Origin: Phycisphaeraceae bacterium | GTDB taxonomy: Bacteria > Planctomycetota > Phycisphaerae > Phycisphaerales > UBA1924 | NCBI GenBank assembly: GCA_019636565.1 | Contig: JAHBXG010000023.1 | Span: 1-62,181, forward strand | Direction of reading: 5' to 3' | Length of the DNA: 62,181 bases | Shown: piece after piece, positions 34,517 through 43,200 of the stretch | Layout of the letters: each line of letters opens with the position of its first letter | Position numbering within the stretch: the first letter of the stretch is position 1 | Program-made: the position numbers and the translations under genes | Notes under the pieces: model-generated | Database searches by the model: none | What the model was told of the DNA's origin: nothing | The model's input: the letters and a program-made list of their open reading frames with translations, nothing else

Positions 34517-35754
34517 TCGTCGTCAGAGTATTCAAAGCTCTTGCGCTGGGGCAGGCGGGATTGCCGCACACTGACCGAAAAAATCAGGCCGACCATGAGC
34601 CAACTGGCGATGAGGCTGGAACCTCCGTAGGAGACAAAGGGCAGCGTGATGCCGACGATGGGCAGCAGTCCGACGTTCATGGCGATATTGACAATTGCCT
34701 GCGTCGCAACAAAGGTGGAAAGGCCAACGACGATCAGCCGGCCGAAAGGTTCCTTGGCGAACGCGGCGGTCAGCAGAGCTCCGGCGATCCACAGCCCGTA
34801 AAGCCCGACAACAACGATGCCTCCGATCAGCCCGAAACGATTCACCAGGACCGAATAAATCATGTCGGTATGGCGCTCGGGGAGGCGGCTGAAGTGCACG
34901 AGCGCGCGCGATCGCTCGTCGACCGTCCCGGAGATGCCGCCGGCCCCGACGAGCGACTGGGCGGTGATGGGCTGAAAATTGATGTCCTGATCGAGCCGCT
35001 TGTTTCCCTGGAACTGGGCGAGAAGCCCGTTGATGCGCTGTTTCTGGTGCGGTTTGAGTAGCGGATAGCTCAGCGGCGCGGCCATCGCCGCGGCGATCAC
35101 GATGAGGATGAGGTGGCGCTTCTTGGCCCCTGCCGCCAGAAGCATTGCAAAGAGCGCGGGCACGAACATCATCGCGCTGCCCAGATCCGGCTGCAGCGTG
35201 ATGAGGCCGATGGGAATGCCGGCGATGATCGCAGGCGGAATCAAGCCGCCCGGGCGCCGGTGGTTGCTGCGGAAGCGCAGGTAGTTTGCAAGCACAAGAA
35301 CAAAGGCGATCTTGGCCAATTCGCTGGGCTGGATGTCGAAGACGCCAAGGTTGATCCAGCCTCGTGCGCCGTTGCGTGGGCGGACGAGCGCTTCGGGGAC
35401 ACCGGGAATGAGCAGGAAGATCAACAAACCAAGCACCAGGACCGAGATCGCCATGGCGACGTAACTGAGCCAGCGGTAGTCGGGCAGAGCTATCAGCACG
35501 GCGCTGACGATGCCGACGCCAAGCAGGATCAACTGCTTGATCGCGACGGGATCGAGCCCGGCGAGAGCGCCGGGATCGCCCCGAAGTTGACGGGCGAGAT
35601 CGATGCCGTAGACGCCCAGAAGAGAGAGGCCAACGGAAGCCAACACCGTCAGCCAAGCCGGATTGGTCGGTCGGACAATGGCTTTGAATGCATCCCAGGC
35701 GCCCGCACGCGAGGGTGATCCGGCGAGCACAATCTGGTTCAGGGTTCGGGGCAA
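34513..35754 (-). CDS. rodA: RodA/FtsW-family peptidoglycan glycosyltransferase
   Basis: SEDS-family protein of 413 residues with about ten membrane segments. It polymerises lipid II into glycan strands with a partner PBP2 during elongation. Family blocks: ARGWINLGVFDIQPSELAKI, TLQPDLGSAM, the catalytic-Asp loop HTDMIYSVLVNRFGLIG, NIAMNVGLLPIVGITLPFVSYGGSS. RodA rather than FtsW is suggested by the long linker and QDINFQPITAQSLVG, but a division role is not excluded. The open frame begins at TTG 35754 with no clear ribosome site, so the true start may be internal. Its presence implies a peptidoglycan wall. Confidence 0.9.
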   Translation of the reverse strand: MPRTLNQIVLAGSPSRAGAWDAFKAIVRPTNPAWLTVLASVGLSLLGVYGIDLARQLRGDPGALAGLDPVAIKQLILLGVGIVSAVLIALPDYRWLSYVAMAISVLVLGLLIFLLIPGVPEALVRPRNGARGWINLGVFDIQPSELAKIAFVLVLANYLRFRSNHRRPGGLIPPAIIAGIPIGLITLQPDLGSAMMFVPALFAMLLAAGAKKRHLILIVIAAAMAAPLSYPLLKPHQKQRINGLLAQFQGNKRLDQDINFQPITAQSLVGAGGISGTVDERSRALVHFSRLPERHTDMIYSVLVNRFGLIGGIVVVGLYGLWIAGALLTAAFAKEPFGRLIVVGLSTFVATQAIVNIAMNVGLLPIVGITLPFVSYGGSSLIASWLMVGLIFSVSVRQSRLPQRKSFEYSDDE

Positions 35755-35877
35755 GCGGTTGAGCCTACGGCATTCGACGGTCGTGACGGCTTGATAGCAG
35801 CAGGAAATGGACGCCGGCCAATTCCGCGCCCCCTTCCTGCGAACCGGCCCACCCGCTGATCGGCCGTCGTCGTGGTT

Positions 35878-36642
35878 TCACTTCACCGGTGCGAATTCTT
35901 CCTGAAGATCGACGAGGCCGGCCTGGCGCGCGGCCTCTTCCGCGGCTTCCCGCGTCATGGCACCGAGTTCGACCAAGGCGATGAGTGCCGCGAGCTGCTC
36001 CGCACGCTTCTTGCTCTGGCCCCAGGCCTCGGGGAATCGCTTGCCGCCGATATCAACGCAGACCTTGAAGCACTTGCTGTGATCGGGGCCTTTTTCGTCG
36101 AGAACCGGATAGGAAGGCAAGCCCAACCCGACGGATTGGGCGTGCTGCTGGAGGAAACTCTTGAAGTTCTGCTGGTGGTTGCTGGCCGCGGCGCGCTGGA
36201 TGAAGGGATCGACGAGCGGGGCAAGAAAGTTGGTCGCGGCTTCAAGCCCCGCGTCCAGGAAGACAGCAGCGATGACGGCCTCGAATGCCGCGGCGGCGAG
36301 GGAAGAAGGCTGCTCGCCCCCTTTCATGCCCTTGCCGAGGCGAAGGCACGCGGGGAGGCCCATTTCCTTGGCGATCGCGGCGCAACTCTGGCGGCTGACG
36401 ACCATCGACTTGATCTTGGTCATCTCGCCTTCGAGCATCGAGGGGAAGTGCACGAAGACGCGCTGGCAGACGACCATGCCGAGAACCGCGTCGCCGAGAA
36501 ACTCCATGCGTTCGTTGGATTCGACGCGAGCATCGACGAGCGAAGCGTGCATCAGCGCGCGATCGAGAAGCAATGGATCGGCGAAATGATGGCCGATGCG
36601 CTGTTCGAGTCGGTTACGGGTGTTGTCATCCATCGGGGCCAT
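35878..36642 (-). CDS. rnc: Ribonuclease III
   Basis: Double-strand-specific endoribonuclease for rRNA processing and RNA decay, 254 residues. The RNase III signature NERMEFLGDAVLGM holds the metal-binding Glu and Asp residues, and AAAAFEAVIAAVFLDAG is the second acidic block. A double-strand RNA-binding domain follows (SFLQQHAQS, YPVLDEKGPDHSKCFKV, GQSKKRAEQLAA). ATG 36642 has GGAG six bases upstream and gives the family length. The frame runs open to 37041, but those residues are not RNase III-like. It heads the minus-strand unit with rodA and rsmG and is divergent from rpmH. Confidence 0.95.
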   Translation of the reverse strand: MAPMDDNTRNRLEQRIGHHFADPLLLDRALMHASLVDARVESNERMEFLGDAVLGMVVCQRVFVHFPSMLEGEMTKIKSMVVSRQSCAAIAKEMGLPACLRLGKGMKGGEQPSSLAAAAFEAVIAAVFLDAGLEAATNFLAPLVDPFIQRAAASNHQQNFKSFLQQHAQSVGLGLPSYPVLDEKGPDHSKCFKVCVDIGGKRFPEAWGQSKKRAEQLAALIALVELGAMTREAAEEAARQAGLVDLQEEFAPVK

Positions 36643-37052
36643 CAACAAACGCTCCGGGCATGGACGCCCAGCATCGGAGAGCGCGCGGGTGAACACCCGG
36701 CGATCTCTCTCGAAACTGCGTTCGGCAGCGATGGCTCGACGGTCGTTTCGGCACGCCGATTGGGATCCACCAAGGAACCCCGGGGCGGCGGAACGGCCAG
36801 CGAGCCGGTCGCTCCCGATTGCCCGGGGAACCCCGGGCGCACGACCAGCGGCCCCTCTCCTCGGGGCCTTTTCGATGGTATCGGAAAGACACGCCACGGC
36901 CAAGAGAAAAGCGGAATCAGGCCAAACAAAAATCAAACATCGAAACCCGGCGGGTGGAGAGGTTCGACTTGTAGGTCTATTGTCATGGCCCTGCAAAAAC
37001 GCTCTCTCAGGCCTTCGCGGTCGCGGATGGTTGAAGGGCACGAAGGTACGCC
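36643..37052 (+). promoter_or_regulatory. Divergent rnc/rpmH region with tandem hairpins
   Basis: No gene is evident in these 410 bases. Two stems lie close together: an 18-base perfect palindrome at 36821-36838 (GCCCGGGGAACCCCGGGC), and GGCCCC/GGGGCC at 36850-36868 followed by TTTTC on the plus strand, which looks like an intrinsic terminator about 180 bases before rpmH although no plus-strand gene lies upstream. It could be an attenuator of the rpmH transcript. An exact promoter is not clear. Confidence 0.45.
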
Positions 37053-37193
37053 ATGCATTACCCCCATCGCATCAGCCGCATCAAACGCAAGCGCGCCATC
37101 GGATTCCGGGCCCGGATGAAGACGACACACGGCCGCAAGATGATGAACCGCAAGCGCAAGGTCGGACGCAGCCTGAACGTCGCGGACAAGTAG
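37053..37193 (+). CDS. rpmH: 50S ribosomal protein bL34
   Basis: A 46-residue basic protein of the large ribosomal subunit. It has the bL34 core IKRKRAIGFRARMKTTHGRK, followed by the usual basic C-terminal run (MMNRKRKVGRS) and a short extra NVADK tail. The N-terminus (MHYPHRISR) differs from the usual MKRTYQPS but has the same spacing to the core. ATG 37053 has AAGG upstream. bL34 is usually next to rnpA and dnaA; here it stands alone between rnc and a secreted transglutaminase-like gene. A clear terminator follows. Confidence 0.93.
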   Translation: MHYPHRISRIKRKRAIGFRARMKTTHGRKMMNRKRKVGRSLNVADK

Positions 37194-37204
37194 TCGATTT
37201 GCCA

Positions 37205-37230
37205 GGCCCGCGGCGGAACTCGGGCCTTTG
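37205..37230 (+). terminator. Terminator of rpmH
   Basis: GGCCCG (37205-37210) and CGGGCC (37221-37226) form a stem with a 10-base loop, followed by TTTG, 11 bases after the rpmH stop. Confidence 0.65.
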
Positions 37231-37254
37231 CGAACGGCGGCCGATTCACCAATC

Positions 37255-39189
37255 TCAGGGTTTGATTCCGAGTTTCGCGCTCACGCGGGCTGCTTCGTCG
37301 GTCTGCCCGGCATCTTGAAGCGCGACGCGATAGAGCTTGCCGATCCGAAACCAGTTCGACTGACTGGCGAATGCCGGGTTCAATGAACTCGGCGGCGTGG
37401 TGCGGCTCCATGCCGAACCCAGGATCTTCGCGCCCTCGCCGAGCGATTTTCCGTTGTCCTTCAGCAGAATCAACAATCTCTGCGCGGCGCCGACGGCCAT
37501 GGGGCTGGTGTCGGCGTAAAGCTTCAGAATCCAGTCGTAGCACTCCCACGCTTTGCCGGGGTTGTGATCTTCCTCGAACATCTCGGCCTGATTGAAACGG
37601 ACGATCGATGCGAGATCGCCGTTGTGCGCGATGGCCTGGAACAACCAGTTCCACATCTTGTTCTGCTCTTCGAGGTCGTCTGTTGACTTGATGACCGCGA
37701 TCAGGCACTGCACCGCAAACGAGCCGTAGCTCTTTCCAAGAGTCTTGAGAATCGCTTCGCCCCAGCGGTTGCGTTGTTCGACCGACCAGCTTCCGTTCAC
37801 TCCGATGGCGACCCCCAGCCTCCAAGCCGCAGCGGATCCGGGGCTGAGGTTGGCGGCCGCTTCCGCGATGGCAAGAACTCGCTGCACCATCTCGGGCGTG
37901 AGTTTTGCGTGGATGGGTTTTCCCTGTGCGTCGGTTGCCAGAGCCTCGTCCTTCGGCAGGAGTTTGCCGGCGAGCGAGTAGCCCGCATCCTCAAGCGCGG
38001 TGGCGCGCTGGCGCTTGTCGGAAGGTGTGAGCGCGAGCGCGGCGCGAAGCCCCAGTTCGGCTTCAGAAACCCGCTCCCCCGTTTGTGGATCTTCGATATA
38101 CCCCACCACCGCGCGATATTCGGGGTAGCGGCCTGCCATGGTGTCGAATAGGGCGGTCTGCCCGTTCCAAATGAGGAACGCCACCCACGCGTGCCCAACT
38201 TCGGAACTCCGTCCGGTCATGATCACTGCCGGAATCCCGCTGGCCTTGCCCACGTTGGCCGCAAAGTACGCCTGATCAATGCAGACACCGCCGTATTGGG
38301 CGATATTGGCCAATGTCAGTCCGTTGGTGGTCACCTTCTTGGGAGCGCCGGTCAGGAAGTGGTCGTAGTCGTATTTGATGTCGAAGAACCGGCGACCGAT
38401 GTTCCGGTCTCCCCGGTACTTGTTCAGGGCCCATTCCAGCTCTGGCACCTTCGCCGTGGTGTTCACAACCAGCACGAGCAGTTGCACCGGCACGTTTTTC
38501 AAGCCCAGGGGCAATCGACCTGCGTTGTTGGCAAAGAACGCGAAGAGTTTGATGGGATCATCCGCCGTGACCCTGTTCTCGTTCGCCTGCTCGAACACCT
38601 CACGGTCGTGCACGACGCAAATCGCTGCGCCAAGAGTTGCGAACTCGTCGAGGCGCGCACCTTCTACACGCCAGAGTTTCGACGCCAGTGCCGCGACTTT
38701 CTCAATGTCGTCCTTCGGGCTGATCGCCATCGCCAACTCATTCATGAAACGGGGAGCCTTCTGAAACGCTGCGATCAGGCTTTCGCGCACGACCTTGTCC
38801 GACGATCGCGAGAGCAGCGCGGCAGAACGGCTTGCGTTGGCGATCGCGTAGAACGCTTCCACATCCGCGACCGGATCCGCCTCCTCCGCGAGACGCACGA
38901 GTTCCGCATCGAGTTTGTTCTCGATTTCCTTGGCGTCTTCGCCGTTCAGCAAGGACGCCATGCTGTCGGCCGCGAATTTCTTCGCGGCGGCAGAGGGCGT
39001 GTCAGACTTTGATGACGGTTTGGCGCCGGGCTTGGCTGCCGCGGGCTTTTTTGCCGGGGAATTCGGCGCCGGCCGCGCTGTCCTCCTGGTATCCGTCGCG
39101 GGCGACTGCGACCACGAAACCGCGGGTGCAATGAGCTGCGCCGCCAATACAAGTGCCAACGTCGCCAACGAATTCGTTGATCTGGGCAT
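37255..39189 (-). CDS. Secreted transglutaminase-like protein
   Basis: A 644-residue exported protein. The signal peptide (about 1-27, SWS) is followed by a Pro/Ala/Lys linker and a long helical region. A papain-like transglutaminase core lies at about 300-375: GGVCIDQAYFAA (Cys), GHAWVAFLIW (His) and FDTMAGRY (Asp). The triad is intact, so protease, cross-linking or amidase activity is possible. The C-terminal part is helical with TPR-like repeats. ATG 39189 starts the signal peptide; the extra upstream codons are Cys-rich and unlikely. It follows nuoB by 61 bases on the minus strand, so read-through from that gene run is possible. Confidence 0.78.
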   Translation of the reverse strand: MPRSTNSLATLALVLAAQLIAPAVSWSQSPATDTRRTARPAPNSPAKKPAAAKPGAKPSSKSDTPSAAAKKFAADSMASLLNGEDAKEIENKLDAELVRLAEEADPVADVEAFYAIANASRSAALLSRSSDKVVRESLIAAFQKAPRFMNELAMAISPKDDIEKVAALASKLWRVEGARLDEFATLGAAICVVHDREVFEQANENRVTADDPIKLFAFFANNAGRLPLGLKNVPVQLLVLVVNTTAKVPELEWALNKYRGDRNIGRRFFDIKYDYDHFLTGAPKKVTTNGLTLANIAQYGGVCIDQAYFAANVGKASGIPAVIMTGRSSEVGHAWVAFLIWNGQTALFDTMAGRYPEYRAVVGYIEDPQTGERVSEAELGLRAALALTPSDKRQRATALEDAGYSLAGKLLPKDEALATDAQGKPIHAKLTPEMVQRVLAIAEAAANLSPGSAAAWRLGVAIGVNGSWSVEQRNRWGEAILKTLGKSYGSFAVQCLIAVIKSTDDLEEQNKMWNWLFQAIAHNGDLASIVRFNQAEMFEEDHNPGKAWECYDWILKLYADTSPMAVGAAQRLLILLKDNGKSLGEGAKILGSAWSRTTPPSSLNPAFASQSNWFRIGKLYRVALQDAGQTDEAARVSAKLGIKP

Positions 39190-39250
39190 GCACAATTCCC
39201 GGCTGGCGCGGGCTCCTTTGCAACAAATGTAACAAAGGATCAAGAGCAGT

Positions 39251-39817
39251 TCAAGAAATCGTCAGCCCCACGGGCTGCGGCCTCAATTGCTGGTTGGGTT
39301 GGACCATAATGCCCAGCGGGACACGCCTGCCGGTGCCATCGGTCGGGGGCATTCCCTCCTGATCGATGTGCCGCTGAATGGCCATGATTCCCTCAAGCAA
39401 TTGTTCCGGGCGCGGAGGGCAGCCCGGCACGTACACATCCACCGGGATGAACTGATCGCACCCCTGCACGGTGGCGTAGGTATCGAAGACCCCGCCGGTG
39501 GAGGCGCACGCCCCCATGCTGATCACCCACTTGGGCTCGGTCATCTGCATGTAGATCCGCTGCAGGACCGGAAGCATCTTGATGCCCACACGCCCGGCGA
39601 CGATCATCAGATCGGCCTGGCGGGGCGAAAAACCCATGCGCTCCATGCCAAATCGGGCAACGTCGTAGCGGCTGGAGGCCGTTGCCATCAGTTCGATGCC
39701 GCAGCAGGCCGTCGCGAAGGGCATGGGCCACATGCTGTTTCGGCGCGCCCAGTTGACGACGCGCTTGAACTGCGTGGTCAGGACCCAATCGTTCGGAAGT
39801 GCCGCTTCGATTCCCAT
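39251..39817 (-). CDS. nuoB: NADH-quinone oxidoreductase subunit B
   Basis: Peripheral-arm subunit of complex I that carries cluster N2, the last iron-sulfur centre before quinone. The 188-residue product has all four cluster ligands: Cys38 and Cys39 in [11 protein letters not shown], Cys104 in MGACAS and Cys133 in [10 protein letters not shown]. The arginine-rich block [18 protein letters not shown] is intact. ATG 39817 has AAAGGGA seven bases upstream and the expected N-terminus; upstream codons in the open frame are rejected. No other nuo gene lies within the window, which is unusual since nuoA and nuoC normally flank nuoB. The Cys set argues against a hydrogenase small subunit. Confidence 0.94.
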   Translation of the reverse strand: MGIEAALPNDWVLTTQFKRVVNWARRNSMWPMPFATACCGIELMATASSRYDVARFGMERMGFSPRQADLMIVAGRVGIKMLPVLQRIYMQMTEPKWVISMGACASTGGVFDTYATVQGCDQFIPVDVYVPGCPPRPEQLLEGIMAIQRHIDQEGMPPTDGTGRRVPLGIMVQPNQQLRPQPVGLTIS

Positions 39818-39848
39818 GCTTCGTTCCCTTTCCCCATCGTAGCGGCGA

Positions 39849-40100
39849 TCAGCGGGGGGCCGTCGGAGTCGGGACCGAGCTGCTGTTGGGCGCGGAGTAA
39901 TAGCCGCTATCGCTCTTTTTCGGCTCGGGGAAGACAGCCCTGTCGAGCGCGGTTTCACTGCGATATGGCTTCTGCACGGCGATGCCCTGGGCCCCGAGTC
40001 CTTCGGCGCGAACGACCCGTTCGTAGCAGCCCGCGGCACCACCAAGCGCGATGATGCAGAGAGACGACACAATCTGTCCGATACGCCAAGACTTCTTCAT
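39849..40100 (-). CDS. Small lipoprotein of unknown function
   Basis: An 83-residue protein with a signal peptide ([20 protein letters not shown]) and lipobox GAAGC, followed by a short polar region rich in Ser, Pro and Lys. ATG 40100 overlaps the yihY stop as ATGA, so it is translationally coupled to yihY. nuoB begins 31 bases downstream. No family is recognised. Confidence 0.75.
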   Translation of the reverse strand: MKKSWRIGQIVSSLCIIALGGAAGCYERVVRAEGLGAQGIAVQKPYRSETALDRAVFPEPKKSDSGYYSAPNSSSVPTPTAPR

Positions 40101-41833
40101 GCCGGAGCCACTCCTGGGGCAGTTGCTGGGGGTGCCACGACGGATGCCGTCGGAGGCACAGTCCCCGGCGCGAGCAGATCCGCCAAGGTCATGCCCTTTG
40201 CCGCGTCCTTCTGTGCGATACGGAGCCGCGCGAGGGCTGGAGGCAAAGATTTCTCCGCATCCGGGCCGAGAGCGTTCACGCCATCGCTCAACGAATAACC
40301 CAGCGTCAGCAGTTGCTCCACGGGGATCTGCGTGGGCGACCGGGCCAGGGTGAAGAATTCTTCGTCGTGAGAAACCGACCCGGGGAGCAGAATCGCTCCT
40401 CGTCGCTCCGGCGGAGAGACTTGCACCGGAAGCAGCAGCCCGACCCGGGCCAACTGGCGCAGCACCTCGGCGAGCACGGCCTCGTTGAGATGAACTTCGT
40501 TCTTCAGCGTGGACGCCGAGGACGGTTTGCCGACGTCGAAGTTCTTGGCGACGCCGATCATGATCGGAACAATGACGCCCGAATCGATGATCGCGGGCTC
40601 CTGCGGGCCACGTGCCGCGGCGAGGGCAAACAGATTCGGCCCGAGCGAGCGCAGGCGCGAGAACAACTGGATCGAGCGCGCAATCTGCAAACCAAAAAGC
40701 ACGATCAACCACGTGCAGTAGATCCAGAACAGAAACAGAGGCAACAGCGCAAGCGACCCGTAGAAGCGAGAATACGAACTGGTCGGCTGCATCGCGAACC
40801 GCACATACTCGCGGAACGCGTACTTGAGGACTTCCCAACTCACCGCCGCAAAGAACGCGCCGGCCGCCGCCGGAATCATCCGCACCCGCGCATTGGGCAC
40901 CGTGAAATACACCACCAGCAGGATGATGCCCGTGATGCAGATCTGAATCACGTTGCTGAGCATTTGGAGCAAGAACGTGGCGACCGGTCCCTGAACGTTG
41001 CTCGTGATGAAGGACTGCATCTTGGCGTCGATCTTGTTTCCGAGCAGAAAGGTTCCGAGCAGGAACACCACGCCCAGAGTCATCAGAGTCCAGTACTGCA
41101 TGATCCGACGGGCCCAGCTCTTGCCGGCCTGCGCTTCGTAGATCCTGTTGAACGCGTATTCGACTTCCACGACCATCGACACCGCCGCATATATCAGCAG
41201 CAGCAGCGCCGCGATGCCGACTCCTGTAAAGCTGATCGATTTCACGCCGCTGGAGAGCGACTTGATCCACTCATCCACCCATTCGCGTGGCACCACCGGT
41301 TTTCCGGCGGGGGGCTCGGGCGCCGCTTCCGGCAGAATCCCGACCGGCACCGTGCCGGTTTCATCTGGCTTCACGGGGGGGACCTGGAGGACTTCCGCCG
41401 GCGTGGGCTGCTCGCCTTCTTTCTGCACGTGCTCCGACTCGCGAATCTGGAAAACTTCGCTCAATCCCGTATAGCGCAGCGCGCTGTCCACTGCCGTCTT
41501 GATGCTGCTTTCCTGCGCAAAGGCGCCCAGCACTGACAGAATGATGATCAAGACAGGCACCAACCCGAAGATCGTGCGATACGCCAGCGCCGCCGCCATG
41601 AGCGGCATCTGTGCCTTGTAGAAACCCGATACCGATACCCCCAGCAGGTGCAGCGTGCTCGGCTTGGTGCCAGGGGGGAGGTTGAGTGCCTGGATCGCGG
41701 TAAGGTCCGGGCGATCGTCCTCATCCGTGGGCCAGCCGATGGTGCTGAACACGTAATCGAGAGCCCAATGCCGCCGAGGCGGGTTGGTCGGCTTCTGCCA
41801 GGCGTTCCCGTTTTTTCCGTTGGCTTGAGTCAT
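40097..41833 (-). CDS. yihY: YihY/BrkB-family membrane protein
   Basis: A 578-residue inner-membrane protein with six or so helices. It has YihY blocks: MAAALAYRTIFGLVPVLIIILSV, YAFNRIYEAQAGKSWARRI, a long middle helix pair, PNARVRMIPAAAGAFFAAVSWEVLKY and YGSLALLPLFLFWIYCTWLIVLFGLQI. An insertion of about 75 residues (Pro/Glu-rich, QKEGEQPTPAEV) lies between the first and second helices. A cytoplasmic C-terminal domain of about 170 residues (HLNEAVLAEVLRQLARVG) looks winged-helix-like, ending in a Pro/Ala tail. Family members have been suggested as transporters or mislabelled as RNase BN; the real role is uncertain. It shares ATGA with the small lipoprotein gene. Confidence 0.88.
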   Translation of the reverse strand: MTQANGKNGNAWQKPTNPPRRHWALDYVFSTIGWPTDEDDRPDLTAIQALNLPPGTKPSTLHLLGVSVSGFYKAQMPLMAAALAYRTIFGLVPVLIIILSVLGAFAQESSIKTAVDSALRYTGLSEVFQIRESEHVQKEGEQPTPAEVLQVPPVKPDETGTVPVGILPEAAPEPPAGKPVVPREWVDEWIKSLSSGVKSISFTGVGIAALLLLIYAAVSMVVEVEYAFNRIYEAQAGKSWARRIMQYWTLMTLGVVFLLGTFLLGNKIDAKMQSFITSNVQGPVATFLLQMLSNVIQICITGIILLVVYFTVPNARVRMIPAAAGAFFAAVSWEVLKYAFREYVRFAMQPTSSYSRFYGSLALLPLFLFWIYCTWLIVLFGLQIARSIQLFSRLRSLGPNLFALAAARGPQEPAIIDSGVIVPIMIGVAKNFDVGKPSSASTLKNEVHLNEAVLAEVLRQLARVGLLLPVQVSPPERRGAILLPGSVSHDEEFFTLARSPTQIPVEQLLTLGYSLSDGVNALGPDAEKSLPPALARLRIAQKDAAKGMTLADLLAPGTVPPTASVVAPPATAPGVAPA

Positions 41834-41878
41834 GCCGTCCTGTTCTTCACCACGCCCCGATTCCCGCCCTCTCGTTAA

Positions 41879-43072
41879 TCATTCAAAGTCTTCAGGATTG
41901 ATCCCGGGCTCTTCTTCCGATTGTTGGTGGGATTGCGGTGCCGCCACGTTCGCGGATTCCTTCGAAGCCGCAACGCTGCTGCGTCCCCCCACCACTCGGG
42001 GTTTGCGTTTCCCGGGGCCGGCCGAAGCCCCGCCCCGCCCGCCACCGCCCGATTTCGAGATCTTCATGCCACTCTGCGCCGCAAGGCCGTCGAGAAACGC
42101 GCGAAGCGCCTTCATTTCCTCGCGATCGAGTTCCCTCCAGGCCCCCGGCCCGACTTCGCGCAGAGTCAGCGGCCCGATTGTCAGCCTCGCCAACTTCCGC
42201 ACCGGATGGCCGACCAGGTGCATCGCCTGAGCCACATACTCGTCGCGCGGCTCCGTTGTCAGTATCTCGATGCTGGTGTTCCCGGCCGCCGAATCTTCCG
42301 GCGCAACAGGTTTGCCGCGCTTGGCTGGGTCCAGCAGGCGAATCTCGAGCCTCACCCGCCTCATCTTCGGTCGATCCTTCTCGCGCTCGGCCCGGTCGAA
42401 CCCGCGATCCATGCCCTTTCGCTGAGGCTGCGTGCCGGAGCGAGGTTGCGTCTTGCCGTCTCCGCGCTTCCCGCGTCCGAACGAGCCGTCCGGTCCCTCC
42501 CGCCCCCGTTCGGGCATGAGCACCTGCACGCCCTTGGTCAGTTTGCTTCGGGCTGCGCCGGTCGGCGTCCCCTTCACGCGGGCGTTGTAGATCCTCTCCA
42601 CTTTGGATCGCGGATGCGAAAGCAGCGTGGCCGCCTTGGTGTTGCTGGTCAGGAGCATCAGGCCCGATGCCTCAAACCCCAGCGTCCCCACCGGGAAGAG
42701 GCGGGGTGCGGTGGGGTGATCCACATAGTCCGACACGGTCGGACGCGATTCCATCTCGTCCATCGGGGGCGTCGCCAAGACCCGCGCCGGCTTGTGCCAC
42801 ATCAGATAGACGTGGCGCGTGGCCGGCTTGATCCGCTTGCCGTCGACCCGGATGTCGTCTTCCTTCGGATCGACGAACACCGGCAGTTTTTCCACCCGCT
42901 CGCCATTCACCTCGACGTGCCCGGTCTCGATCAGTCGCTCGCACTGCTTCCGAGCCGCCACGCCGGCCTCGGCCAGCACCCGCTGAAGGCGCACCTTCAC
43001 TCCCCCGCCCCCACCACTACCCCCTCCGTGCGAACCATCCCCCCCGCGTTTTGGCGATCGACCGGCACTCAT
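41879..43072 (-). CDS. RsuA/RluB-type pseudouridine synthase-like protein lacking the catalytic Asp
   Basis: A 397-residue protein with the RsuA/RluB layout: an S4 RNA-binding domain (about 25-70, VRLQRVLAEAGVAARKQCERLI) and a synthase domain that opens YLMWHKPARVL. The catalytic motif is normally GRLDxxTxGLLLLT. Here it reads VGTLGFEASGLMLLT: Arg becomes Thr130 and the catalytic Asp becomes Gly132 (codon 42677-42679). A basic insertion (about 180-235, rich in Arg, Gly, Lys) follows, and the tail is disordered and Gly-rich. ATG 43072 starts a Gly-rich leader. It may bind rRNA without modifying it. It lies 45 bases upstream of yihY in the same direction. Confidence 0.85.
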   Translation of the reverse strand: MSAGRSPKRGGDGSHGGGSGGGGGVKVRLQRVLAEAGVAARKQCERLIETGHVEVNGERVEKLPVFVDPKEDDIRVDGKRIKPATRHVYLMWHKPARVLATPPMDEMESRPTVSDYVDHPTAPRLFPVGTLGFEASGLMLLTSNTKAATLLSHPRSKVERIYNARVKGTPTGAARSKLTKGVQVLMPERGREGPDGSFGRGKRGDGKTQPRSGTQPQRKGMDRGFDRAEREKDRPKMRRVRLEIRLLDPAKRGKPVAPEDSAAGNTSIEILTTEPRDEYVAQAMHLVGHPVRKLARLTIGPLTLREVGPGAWRELDREEMKALRAFLDGLAAQSGMKISKSGGGGRGGASAGPGKRKPRVVGGRSSVAASKESANVAAPQSHQQSEEEPGINPEDFE

Positions 43073-43200
43073 GCAGGCAGTGTAGAGAGGCGACCGTGCA
43101 ACCCCTTTCAACCGCCCGGACGGTCGCACAGGTTTGTCATGCCCTTTCGCGTCCGAAAAACGCCAGAAAACGCGCACGCATTGCCGATTCAGAGTCGTTC

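Noticed and set aside
35872..37119. Plus-strand frame over rnc
   Set aside because: It is the opposite strand of a secure RNase III gene and runs into rpmH out of frame.
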